In this document: piece by piece, positions 46,684 through 56,900 of the stretch | Position numbering within the stretch: position 1 is the first letter of the stretch | Layout: every line of letters begins with the position of its first letter | Origin: Henricia sp. BOLD:AAB3569 | Taxonomy: Eukaryota; Echinodermata; Asteroidea; Spinulosida; Echinasteridae | DNA: 64,000 bases | Assembly (NCBI GenBank): GCA_037783545.1 | Contig: JBBELK010000961.1 | Coordinates: forward strand, 1 to 64,000 | Direction: 5' to 3' | The notes under the pieces: model-generated | The model's input: the letters and a program-made list of their open reading frames with translations, nothing else | Told to the model about the DNA's origin: nothing | The model's database searches: none | Position numbers and translations under genes: made by a program

Positions 46684-49600
46684 TCAAAACTCTCCGCTTC
46701 TCGCTGCTCGGTTGAATTGGTCGCGATCGAAGCCTGTGGATTTGACCGTTTGTTCGAGAAGGGTTCCGATGCGATTTCCGGACTGTTTATAGGAATCACA
46801 ATTGAAAAGGAGCTGTTTTGTATGCCTGCTGTTCGGTTGTCTGATGGTGTGGGCAACAAATTTTTGTCTCTGCTTGTCGATAAACTCGGACAAGGGTGTC
46901 GACTTGCAGATGGCTAAGATTGAGTTGTTGGAGTGTTTGTATGCGAAGTTGGCGTCCAGCTCGTCGTACAGTTTATGGAGTTCAGACTTCAAAAGCTTTT
47001 TCCGGTCGATTTTTGAGAGTGTCGGGACGTTTTTGCGTTTGTGTCCGCCGCGCACCATTCGCCTGAGGAGGGAGGCATGCGTAGAATTCAGTTTTGTGAT
47101 TTGGGCGGCGGTGAGTGTCCACGTCTGGCACGCGTAAGTCAAGCGTGCTCGAATGAATGAATTATAAAACATCATTCGGGTGCGCAAATTGATTTTGTGA
47201 TTTTGGAGTAGTTGTTTGAGCGACTCGAACTTTGATTTCGTAGTTTGAACGCGCGCATCGACTTCAATATCTCCGGTAGCTGGTTGGTCAGATTGTAGCT
47301 GGCTGCCGAGGTATTTAAAAGTTTTGTTGTTTTTGATGTTGATGCCGTGGATTTGGAGGATAGACTCTGGGTACTCGGAGAGCTCGGGGTCGAGGTGGGC
47401 GTTCAGGATGACGGTTTCCGTTTTTGGCTCGGAAATGTGAAGGTCGTAGGTGTCAAAAATGTCCACAAGTAGGGCTATGCCGCGTTTGAGGTCCGCCTCA
47501 TTTTCAAAACATAGCAAAATGTCATCCGCAAACGCGACCCATAGGAGATCTAGGGTGCCGGATGCCGGGTGTTCGCTTCGTTCCGTACGGTTCGTAGCAC
47601 TGCCTGGTATTCGATACTTGAACTTAAAACCGGACAGTGCAGCGGCGGCCGCACGCTCCTCAAAAACGCGCATGACCCAATCCATAAGCAGGCAAAAATA
47701 TGCCGGACTTTCTGGACCGCCTTGGCGTACGCCGGCCTGGGTCGGGAAGGTGTTGCTGGGCGGGTCAGATGAGAGGTGGGCAGCGGTGGCTGAATAAAGT
47801 GACTCAAGTACCTGCAGATGTTTTGTCGATTGATCTTGCGTCAATCGATTGCGAACTACTTGCCATAGCCAGCGCCTATTTATGGTATCAAATGCCGCTG
47901 TAAGATCAATAAATGCGGCGTAAATTTTGCGACGCATTCGGGAACTGATGATGTGGGCAGCCTTTGCAGTCAGTATGGCGTCTTGCGTGCCACGAGCGCG
48001 TCGAAAGCCTTGCTGGGGCTCAGAAAGTTGCGCCTCGTACCAACCTGACTGGCGTGACAAAATTATGCAGACTGTAATTTTGCACAATGAGCTCGATATG
48101 GACAATCCCCGGTATTTTTTCGGATCCTTTTTTGAGCCTTTTTGTTTCCACAAACATGACAATCGTGACACTCCCCATTTTGACGGAACGTAGGATGAAG
48201 TCCATACCGTTTCCAAGATACTCAACAGTTCGTTCAAGAATACGTCGGATTCACACGCGTGCTTCAGGAGCTCGGGGTTGAGGTCGTTTGCCGCGCGATT
48301 GTTTTTCAGGCGTTTGAGGTTGGCCTTTAGCTCGTCACGTGATGGTGGGCTGTTGTCGATGTTGTTTTCGGCCGAGATGGTGATAAGCGATTGCATGAAT
48401 TTGGGCGGGTCCGAATAGAGGGAGGGCGGGTCAGGCTTGGTGGTGTCGCACGTGAAATGCTGTTCAAAGTGTTGACGGAGTAGGGTTGGGTCGCAGCCGG
48501 AGTTGGGGATCTCTTTGAGCGTGGACTCCTGTTGTTTCGCCCGGCGGAATGCGCGTTCAATGTTCCTGGCTTCGGCTTGCGTGTTGATGACAGCTGCTTC
48601 GGCAGCGAAATGTTGGTTTTTGAGTTTTTGGAGTGTCTTTTTTATGGTTTTTGATAATTTGGCGTAGTTTGGGTGTGACCGGCCGAGTTTATCGCGTTGT
48701 TGGAGGAGAGCAACAATTTCGGGATCATCACGCCACGGGATGCGCGTCGCCGCCTTGTCAATGGGTGGGAGGCAAGCGGTGGCCGCGTCTCGGAGTGCTC
48801 CTATGAGGTTGTCACAGCGGGCGTCAACGTCACGTGGGGGATTAGTGGCGTTGGCGTTCGTGATGGCCTCGGACACCTTCGTAGCGTACTGTGGGCAGGT
48901 ACGGAGGTCTTGTACTCGCCTAGATTTGAGGGGGTCCGGTTTGGGCCATTTTATACGGTGGTGCAGGCGGTCGGACTTCCGTAATGGTTGTCTAATTGTC
49001 AAAACCAGCAAACGATGGTCAGACATGAAGTTGTAGGAGTTGCGGACCCGGCAATTGGTGCACCACGACGAGAGGAGCGAGCTAGTCAGAGCGTAGTCCA
49101 GCGTCTTCTTGTCGCGCCCGTTGTTGGAGTGCCAGGTTATGGCGTGGGTCGGTCTGCGTCGCCAGAAACTGTTCATGATGGCCAGGTTTTGGCTACGGGC
49201 CAAGTCGAGCAGTCTGTCACCATTATTGTTTGCTGTATGACCTTCTCGGAGGGTGGTGTTGCCCTTGAATCTAGTGAAAGTGCTCGCCGCTGTGGACGTT
49301 GCGTTGAAGTCTCCCAGGAGGAGGAGGTGAGACTTCTGCGGTTTGGACTTCAACATTTTACGGAGATTGGTGTACAAGCGGTCTTTTTTGGCTTGTTCGG
49401 CTTCCTCGGTATACATGTACACACACACTACGTAGTAGCGTATGCCACGGACCAGGATGGTTGCTGCTAGCAGTCGCGGGCTGACGAAATCGATGTCTTC
49501 AACATGCGTGCTGTGGTCGGAGTGTACAAGGAGGCCGACGCCTGCGAGACTTTCGGAGTGGGGGGTTTTGGCATATCCCTTCCAATGAAATTCGAAATTG

Positions 49601-49824
49601 ACCTTTTTGCCTATGCAATTAGTGGTTTCGACCATTTTCGAGCCCTGGCCTTTGCGCTTGGTCTCTTGTAATGCAATGATGGTGAGGCCGGCTCGGGCAG
49701 CTTGACGGGCACATTCTTGAAGTCGGTAGTCTTCTCGAACTGTGCTAACGTTGATAGTACCCACCCGAACTTGTTGGAACTGTCGGAGCGGTGGAGGCCT
49801 TTTTGCCTTGTTGAGTTTTGTCAT
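46684..49824 (-). CDS. LINE endonuclease-reverse transcriptase, copy 3
   Basis: Intact 1,046 aa from the ATG at 49822-49824, and the same protein as copy 2. Against copy 2 I see a silent change near 47805 (CTT for CTC, Leu) and the ancestral-looking GGC at 48682, where copy 2 has GGA. All catalytic motifs are present. It is the least diverged from its neighbour, in keeping with the latest duplication. Its translation may differ if the 5' leader fold matters, because that leader is shortened only here. Confidence 0.93.
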   Translation of the reverse strand: MTKLNKAKRPPPLRQFQQVRVGTINVSTVREDYRLQECARQAARAGLTIIALQETKRKGQGSKMVETTNCIGKKVNFEFHWKGYAKTPHSESLAGVGLLVHSDHSTHVEDIDFVSPRLLAATILVRGIRYYVVCVYMYTEEAEQAKKDRLYTNLRKMLKSKPQKSHLLLLGDFNATSTAASTFTRFKGNTTLREGHTANNNGDRLLDLARSQNLAIMNSFWRRRPTHAITWHSNNGRDKKTLDYALTSSLLSSWCTNCRVRNSYNFMSDHRLLVLTIRQPLRKSDRLHHRIKWPKPDPLKSRRVQDLRTCPQYATKVSEAITNANATNPPRDVDARCDNLIGALRDAATACLPPIDKAATRIPWRDDPEIVALLQQRDKLGRSHPNYAKLSKTIKKTLQKLKNQHFAAEAAVINTQAEARNIERAFRRAKQQESTLKEIPNSGCDPTLLRQHFEQHFTCDTTKPDPPSLYSDPPKFMQSLITISAENNIDNSPPSRDELKANLKRLKNNRAANDLNPELLKHACESDVFLNELLSILETVWTSSYVPSKWGVSRLSCLWKQKGSKKDPKKYRGLSISSSLCKITVCIILSRQSGWYEAQLSEPQQGFRRARGTQDAILTAKAAHIISSRMRRKIYAAFIDLTAAFDTINRRWLWQVVRNRLTQDQSTKHLQVLESLYSATAAHLSSDPPSNTFPTQAGVRQGGPESPAYFCLLMDWVMRVFEERAAAAALSGFKFKYRIPGSATNRTERSEHPASGTLDLLWVAFADDILLCFENEADLKRGIALLVDIFDTYDLHISEPKTETVILNAHLDPELSEYPESILQIHGINIKNNKTFKYLGSQLQSDQPATGDIEVDARVQTTKSKFESLKQLLQNHKINLRTRMMFYNSFIRARLTYACQTWTLTAAQITKLNSTHASLLRRMVRGGHKRKNVPTLSKIDRKKLLKSELHKLYDELDANFAYKHSNNSILAICKSTPLSEFIDKQRQKFVAHTIRQPNSRHTKQLLFNCDSYKQSGNRIGTLLEQTVKSTGFDRDQFNRAARSGEF

Positions 49825-49934
49825 GCTGCGGGTATAATTGTACAGTTTGTGCACCTATTGACAGTCTTTAAACAGTTTTGAAGAGTTTTGATTAATCTCT
49901 GCAGTTTTTACCTGGTTGTTGCATAATTCCAGAA

Positions 49935-50071
49935 CAACGTATACGTGTTAGCTTGAGCTTTCTAGGGGGCGGGTGTCGGCTAAGTATTGCTCAAGAACCC
50001 TATAGAGGGCGCCGTCCAGACCGATTGTGATGACTTGCTTGGGGTTGGTTGGTCTCGTCCTTGATGCCCCC
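49935..50071 (-). ncRNA. remnant of the candidate HDV-like ribozyme, LINE copy 3
   Basis: The 3' half is unchanged: P2 3' strand at 49935-49944, the CUAA joiner and both P4 strands. In the 5' half the P2 5' strand (all but CAA) and the P3 5' strand are deleted, and the G run is one shorter (GGGGGC, 50066-50071). The pseudoknot seen in copies 1 and 2 cannot form, so if it is a ribozyme in those copies, this one should be dead. Confidence 0.4.
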
Positions 50072-50072
50072 A

Positions 50073-50154
50073 ACACCATCGCGGCACAGGGTGTCCCAAC
50101 AGCCACGGTTAGGGGAATAACCACGTAGCCGAGCTCCGTTTTCCCTAAACTCTG
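50073..50154 (-). repeat. 82-bp inverted satellite fragment at the LINE 5' junction, copy 3
   Basis: Same 82 bp, same extra base (50072) and same junction to ATTGTGACGG as in copies 1 and 2. Confidence 0.9.
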
Positions 50155-50903
50155 ATTGTGACGGGAATTTGGTCAAAGTGTGTCCCAAATGCCGGCAAAT
50201 TTGGAAATCAAGGAATTTTCCAACCAACTTCAAATTTTGCATGCTCCAAACTGTATATATTCCGCACTTGTCATGCAAAATTGACAGATTTTCGCTGGGA
50301 AATGACGGAGAAATTTCAGAGTTTAGGGAAAACGGAGCTCGGCTACGTGGTTATTCCCCTAACCGTGGCTGTTGGGACACCCTGCGCCGCGCTGGTGTAC
50401 ATTTGTACGGCCGTTGACTCACCCCAGATTGTGACGGGAATTAGGTCAAAGTGTGTCCCAAATGCCGGCAAATTTGGAAATCAAGGAATTTTCCAACCAA
50501 CTTCAAATTTTGCATGCTCCAAACTGTATATATTCCGCACTTGTCATGCAAAATTGACAGATTTTCGCTGGGAAATGACGGAGAAATTTCAGAGTTTAGG
50601 GAAAACGGAGCTCGGCTACGTGGTTATTCCCCTAACCGTGGCTGTTGGGACACCCTGTGCCGCGATGGTGTACATTTGTACGGCCGTTGACTCACCCCAG
50701 ATTGTGACGGGAATTAGGTCAAAGTGTGTCCCAAATGCCGGCAAATTTGGAAATCAAGGAATTTTCCAACCAACTTCAAATTTTGCATGCTCCAAACTGT
50801 ATATATTCCGCACTTGTCATGCAAAATTGACAGATTTTCGCTGGGAAGTGACGGAGAAATTTCAGAGTTTAGGGAAAACGGAGCTCGGCTACGTGGTTAT
50901 TCC
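50155..50903 (+). repeat. 273-bp satellite, in-phase part right of LINE copy 3
   Basis: Nearly three monomers that repeat the right flanks of copies 1 and 2 without indels: GAATTTGGTC type, then M-type, then the AAGTGACGG type. The segment ends at the first indel, an extra A in TTCCACCTAACC at about 50904. Confidence 0.9.
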
Positions 50904-53900
50904 ACCTAACCGTGGCTGTTGGGACACCCTGCGCCGCGCTGGTGTACATTTGTACGGCTGTTGACTCACCCCAGATTGTGACGGGAATTAGGTCAAAGTG
51001 TGTCCCAAATGCCGGCAAATTTGGAAATCAAGGAATTTTCCAACCAACTTCAAATTTTGCATGCTCCAAACTGTATATATTCCGCACTTGTCATGCAAAA
51101 TTGACAGATTTTCGCTCGGAAATGACGGAGAAATTTCAGAGTTTAGGGAAAACGGAGCTCGGCTACGTGGTTATTCCCCTAACCGTGGCTGTTGGGACAC
51201 CCTGTGCCGCGATGGTATACATTTGTACGGCCGTTGACTCACCCCAGATTGTGACGGGAATTAGGTCAAAGTGTGTCCCAAATGCCGGCAAATTTGGAAA
51301 TCAAGGAATTTTCCAACCAACTTCAAATTTTGCATGCTCCAAACTGTATATATTCCGCACTTGTCATGCAAAATTGACAGATTTTCGCTGGGAAATGACG
51401 GAGAAATTTCAGAGTTTAGGGAAAACGGAGCTCGGCTACGTGGTTATTCCCCTAACCGTGGCTGTTGGGACACCCTGCGCCGCGCTGGTGTACATTTGTA
51501 CGGCCGTTGACTCACCCCCAGATTGTGACGGGAATTAGGTCAAAGTGTGTCCCAAATGTCGGCAAATTTGGAAATCAAGGAATTTTCCAACCAACTTCAA
51601 ATTTTGCATGCTCCAAACTGTATATATTCCGCACTTGTCATGCAAAATTGACAGATTTTCGCTGGGAAATGACGGAGAAATTTCAGAGTTTAGGGAAAAC
51701 GGAGCTCGGCTACGTGGTTATTCCCTAACCGTGGCTGTTGGGACACCCTGCGCCGCGCTGGTGTACATTTGTACGGCCGTTGACTCACCCCAGATTGTGA
51801 CGGGAATTAGGTCAAAGTGTGTACCAAATGCCGGCAAATTTGGAAATCAAGGAATTTTCCAACCAACTTCAAATTTTGCATGCTCCAAACTGTATATATT
51901 CCGCACTTGTCATGCAAAATTGACAGATTTTCGCTGGGAAGTGACGGAGAAATTTCAGAGTTTAGGGAAAACGGAGCTCGGCTACGTGGTTATTCCCCTA
52001 ACCGTGGCTGTTGGGACACCCTGCGCCGCGCTGGTGTACATTTGTACGGCCGTTGACTCACCCCAGATTGTGACGGGAATTAGGTCAAAGTGTGTCCCAA
52101 ATGCCGGCAAATTTGGAAATCAAGGAATTTTCCAACCAACTTCAAATTTTGCATGCTCCAAACTGTATATATTCCGCACTTGTCATGCAAAATTGACAGA
52201 TTTTCGCTGGGAAATGACGGAGAAATTTCAGAGTTTAGGGAAAACGAGCTCGGCTACGTGGTTATTCCCCTAACCGTGGCTGTTGGGACACCCTGCGCCG
52301 CGCTGGTGTACATTTGTACGGCCGTTGACTCACCCCAGGTTGTGACGGGAATTAGGTCAAAGTGTGTACCAAATGCCGGCAAATTTGGAAATCAAGGAAT
52401 TTTCCAACCAACTTCAAATTTTGCATGCCTCCAAACTGTATATATTCCGCACTTGTCATGCAAAATTGACAGAATTTTCGCTGGGAAGTGACGGAGAAAT
52501 TTCAGAGTTTAGGGAAAACGGAGCTCGGCTACGTGGTTATTCCCCTAACCGTGGCTGTTGGGACACCCTGCGCCGCGCTGGTGTACATTTGTACTGCCGT
52601 TGACTCACCCCAGATTGTGACGGGAATTAGGTCAAAGTGTGTCCCCAAATGCCGGCAAATTTGGAAATCAAGGAATTTTCCAACCAACTTCAAATTTTGC
52701 ATGCTCCAAACTGTATATATTCCGCACTTGTCATGCAAAATTGACAGATTTTCGCTGGGAAATGACGGAGAAATTTCAGAGTTTAGGGAAAACGGAGCTC
52801 GGCTACGTGGTTATTCCCCTAACCGTGGCTGTTGGACACCCTGCGCCGCGCTGGTGTACATTTGTACGGCCGTTGACTCACCCCAGATTGTGACGGGAAT
52901 TAGGTCAAAGTGTGTCCCAAATGCCGGCAAATTTGGAAATCAAGGAATTTTCCAACCAACTTCAAATTTTGCATGCTCCAAACTGTATATATTCCGCATT
53001 TGTCATGCAAAATTGACAGATTTTCGCTGGGAAATGACGGAGAAATTTCAGAGTTTAGGGAAAACGGAGCTCGGCTACGTGGTTATTCCCCTAACCGTGG
53101 CTGTTGGGACACCCTGCGCCGCGCTGGTGTACATTTGTACGGCCGTTGACTCACCCCAGATTGTGACGGGAATTAGGTCAAAGTGTGTCCCAAATGCCGG
53201 CAAATTTGGAAATCAAGGAATTTTCCAACCAACTTCAAATTTTGCATGCTCCAAACTGTATATATTCCGCACTTGTCATGCAAAATTGACAGATTTTCGC
53301 TGGGAAATGACGGAGAAATTTCAGAGTTTAGGGAAAACGGAGCTCGGCTACGTGGTTATTCCCCTAACCGTGGCTGTTGGGACACCCTGCGCCGCGCTGG
53401 TGTACATTTGTACGGCCGTTGACTCACCCCAGATTGTGACGGGAATTAGGTCAAAGTGTGTCCCAAATGCCGGCAAATTTGGAAATCAAGGAATTTTCCA
53501 ACCAACTTCAAATTTTGCATGCTCCAAACTGTATATATTCCGCACTTGTCATGCAAAATTTACAGATTTTCGCTGGGAAATGACGGAGAAATTTCAGAGT
53601 TTAGGGAAAACGGAGCTCGGCTACGTGGTTATTCCCCTAATCGTGGCTGTTGGGACACCCTGCGCCGCGCTGGTGTATAATTTGTACGGCCGTTGACTCA
53701 CCCCAGATTGTGACGGGAATTAGGTCAAAGTGTGTCCCAAATGCCGGAAAATTTGGAAATCAAGGAATTTTCCAACCAACTTCAAATTTTGCATGCTCCA
53801 AACTGTATATATTCCGCACTTGTCATGCAAAATTGACAGATTTTCGCTGGGAAATGACGGAGAAATTGCAGAGTTTAGGGAAAACGGAGCTCGGCTACGT

Positions 53901-56900
53901 GGTTATTCCCCTAACCGTGGCTGTTGGGACACCCTGCGCCGCGCTGGTGTACATTTGTACGGCCGTTGACTCACCCCAGATTGTGACGGGAATTAGGTCA
54001 AAGTGTGTCCCCAAATGCCGGCAAATTTGGAAATCAAGGAATTTTCCAACCAACTTCAAATTTTGCATGCTCCAAACTGTATATATTCCGCACTTGTCAT
54101 GCAAAATTGACAGATTTTCGCTGGAAATGACGGAGAAATGTCAGAGTTTAGGGAAAACGGAGCTCGGCTACGTGGTTATTCCCCTAACCGTGGCTGTTGG
54201 GACACCCTGCGCCGCGCTGGTGTACATTTGTACGGCCGTTGACTCACCCCAGATTGTGACGGGAATTAGGTCAAAGTGTGTACCAAATGCCGGCAAATTT
54301 GGAAATCAAGGAATTTTCCAACCAACTTCAAATTTTGCATGCTCCAAAACTGTATATATTCCGCACTTGTCATGCAAAATTGACAGATTTTCGCTGGGAA
54401 GTGACGGAGAAATTTCAGAGTTTAGGGAAAACGGAGCTCGGCTACGTGGTTATTCCCCTAACCGTGGCTGTTGGGACACCCTGCGCCGCGCTGGGTGTAC
54501 ATTTGTACGGCCGTTGACTCACCCCAGATTGTGACGGGAATTAGGTCAAAGTGTGTCCCAAAGGCCGGCAAATTTGGAAATCAAGGAATTTTCCAACCAA
54601 CTTCAAATTTTGCATGCTCCAAACTGTATATATTCCGCACTTGTCATGCAAAATTGACAGATTTTCGCTGGGAAATGACGGAGAAATTTCAGAGTTTAGG
54701 GAAAACGGAGCTCGGCTACGTGGTTATTCCCCTTAACCGTGGCTGTTGGGACACCCTGCGCCGCGCTGGTGTACATTTGTACGGCCGTTGACTCACCCCA
54801 GATTGTGACGGGAATTAGGTCAAAGTGTGTACCAAATGCCGGCAAATTTGGAAATCAAGGAATTTTCCAACCAACTTCAAATTTTGCATGCTCCAAACTG
54901 TATATATTCCGCACTTGTCGTGCAAATTGACAGATTTTCGCTGGGAAGTGACGGAGAAATTTCAGAGTTTAGGGAAAACGGAGCTCGGCTGCGTGGTTAT
55001 TCCCCTAACCGTGGCTGTTGGGACACCCTGCGCCGCGCTGGTGTACATTTGTACGGCCGTTGACTCACCCCAGATTGTGACGGGAATTAGGTCAAAGTGT
55101 GTCCCAAATGCCGGCAAATTTGGAAATCAAGGAATTTTCCAACCAACTTCAAATTTTGCATGCTCCAAACTGTATATATTCCGCACTTGTCGTGCAAAAT
55201 TGACAGATTTTCGCTGGGAAGTGACGGAGAAATTTCAGAGTTTAGGGAAAACGGAGCTCGGCTGCGTGGTTATTCCCCTAACCGTGGCTGTTGGGACACC
55301 CTGCGCCGCGCTGGTGTACATTTGTACTGCCGTTGACTCACCCAGATTGTGACGGGAATTAGGTCAAAGTGTGTCCCAAATGCCGGCAAATTTGGAAATC
55401 AAGGAATTTTCCAACCAACTTCAAATTTTGCATGCTCCAAACTGTAAATATTCCGCACTTGTCATGCAAAATTGACAGATTTTCGCTGGAAATGACGGAG
55501 AAATTTCAGAGTTTAGGGAAAACGGAGCTCGGCTACGTGTTTATTCCCCTAACCGTGGCTGTTGGGACACCCTGCGCCGCGCTGGTGTACATTTTGTACG
55601 GCCGTTGACTCACCCCAGATTGTGACGGGAATTAGGTCAAAGTGTGTCCCAAATGCCGGCAAATTTGGAAATCAAGGAATTTTCCAACCAACTTCAAATT
55701 TTGCATGCTCCAAACTGTATATATTCCGCATTTGTCATGCAAAATTGACAGATTTTCGCTGGGAAATGACGGAGAAATTTCAGAGTTTAGGGAAAACGGA
55801 GCTCGGCTACGTGGTTATTCCCCTAACCGTGGCTGTTGGGACACCCTGCGCCGCGCTGGTGTACATTTGTACCGGCCGTTGACTCACCCCAGATTGTGAC
55901 GGGAATTAGGTCAAAGTGTGTCCCAAATGCCGGCAAATTTGGAAATCAAGGAATTTTCCAAACCAACTTCAAATTTTGCATGCTCCAAACTGTATATATT
56001 CCGCACTTGTCATGCAAAATTGACAGATTTTCGCTGGGAAATGACGGAGAAATTTCAGAGTTTAGGGAAAACGGAGCTCGGCTACGTGGTTATTCCCCTA
56101 ACCGTGGCTGTTGGGACACCCTGCGCCGCGCTGGTGTACATTTGTACGGCCGTTGACTCACCCCAGATTGTGACGGGAATTAGGTCAAAGTGTGTCCCAA
56201 ATGCCGGCAAATTTGGAAATCAAGGAATTTTCCAACCAACTTCAAATTTTGCATGCTCCAAACTGTATATATTCCGCACTTGTCATGCAAAATTTACAGA
56301 TTTTCGCTGGGAAATGACGGAGAAATTTCAGAGTTTAGGAAAAACGGAGCTCGGCTACGTGGTTATTCCCCTAACCGTGGCTGTTGGGACACCCTGCGCC
56401 GCGCTGGTGTACATTTGTACGGCCGTTGACTCACCCCAGATTGTGACGGGAATTAGGTCAAAGTGTGTCCCAAATGCCGGAAAATTTGGAAATCAAGGAA
56501 TTTTCCAACCAACTTCAAATTTTGCATGCTCCAAACTGTATATATTCCGCACTTGTCATGCAAAATTGACAGATTTTCGCTGGGAAATGACGGAGAAATT
56601 GCAGAGTTAGGGAAAACGGAGCTCGGCTACGTGGTTATTCCCCTAACCGTGGCTGTTGGGACACCCTGCGCCGCGCTGGTGTACATTTGTACGGCCGTTG
56701 ACTCACCCCAGATTGTGACGGGAATTAGGTCAAAGTGTGTCCCAAATGCCGGCAAATTTGGAAATCAAGGAATTTTCCAACCAACTTCAAATTTTGCATG
56801 CTCCAAACTGTATATATTCCGCACTTGTCATGCAAAATTGACAGATTTTCGCTGGGAAATGACGGAGAAATTTCAGAGTTTAGGGAAAACGGAGCTCGGC

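Larger units (their letters stand above)
46605..50072 (-). mobile_element. RTE-like non-LTR retrotransposon, copy 3 (5' leader shortened)
   Basis: Same junctions as copies 1 and 2. The ORF region differs from copy 2 by only two silent changes that I can find, so copies 2 and 3 are the most recent pair. The 5' leader is 17 nt shorter: one G is missing from the terminal G run, and 9-nt and 7-nt losses each lie at short direct repeats (CAA and AC). These remove strands of the predicted ribozyme but leave the ORF intact. Confidence 0.92.
46605..51190. repeat. macro-repeat unit 3, partial: LINE copy 3 and the start of its satellite
   Basis: Matches the start of units 1 and 2 through the LINE, the inverted fragment, the W-type monomer (GAATTTGGTC), the M-type monomer, the AAGTGACGG monomer and the ACGGCTGTTGAC variant at about 50958. 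After that the order departs: units 1 and 2 have GTTGGTACACC with TGGTGAACATT, while here an M-type monomer with GGTATAC follows near 51215. The right end of the duplication thus lies between about 50958 and 51195, close to where one-base indels resume (50904). Confidence 0.75.
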
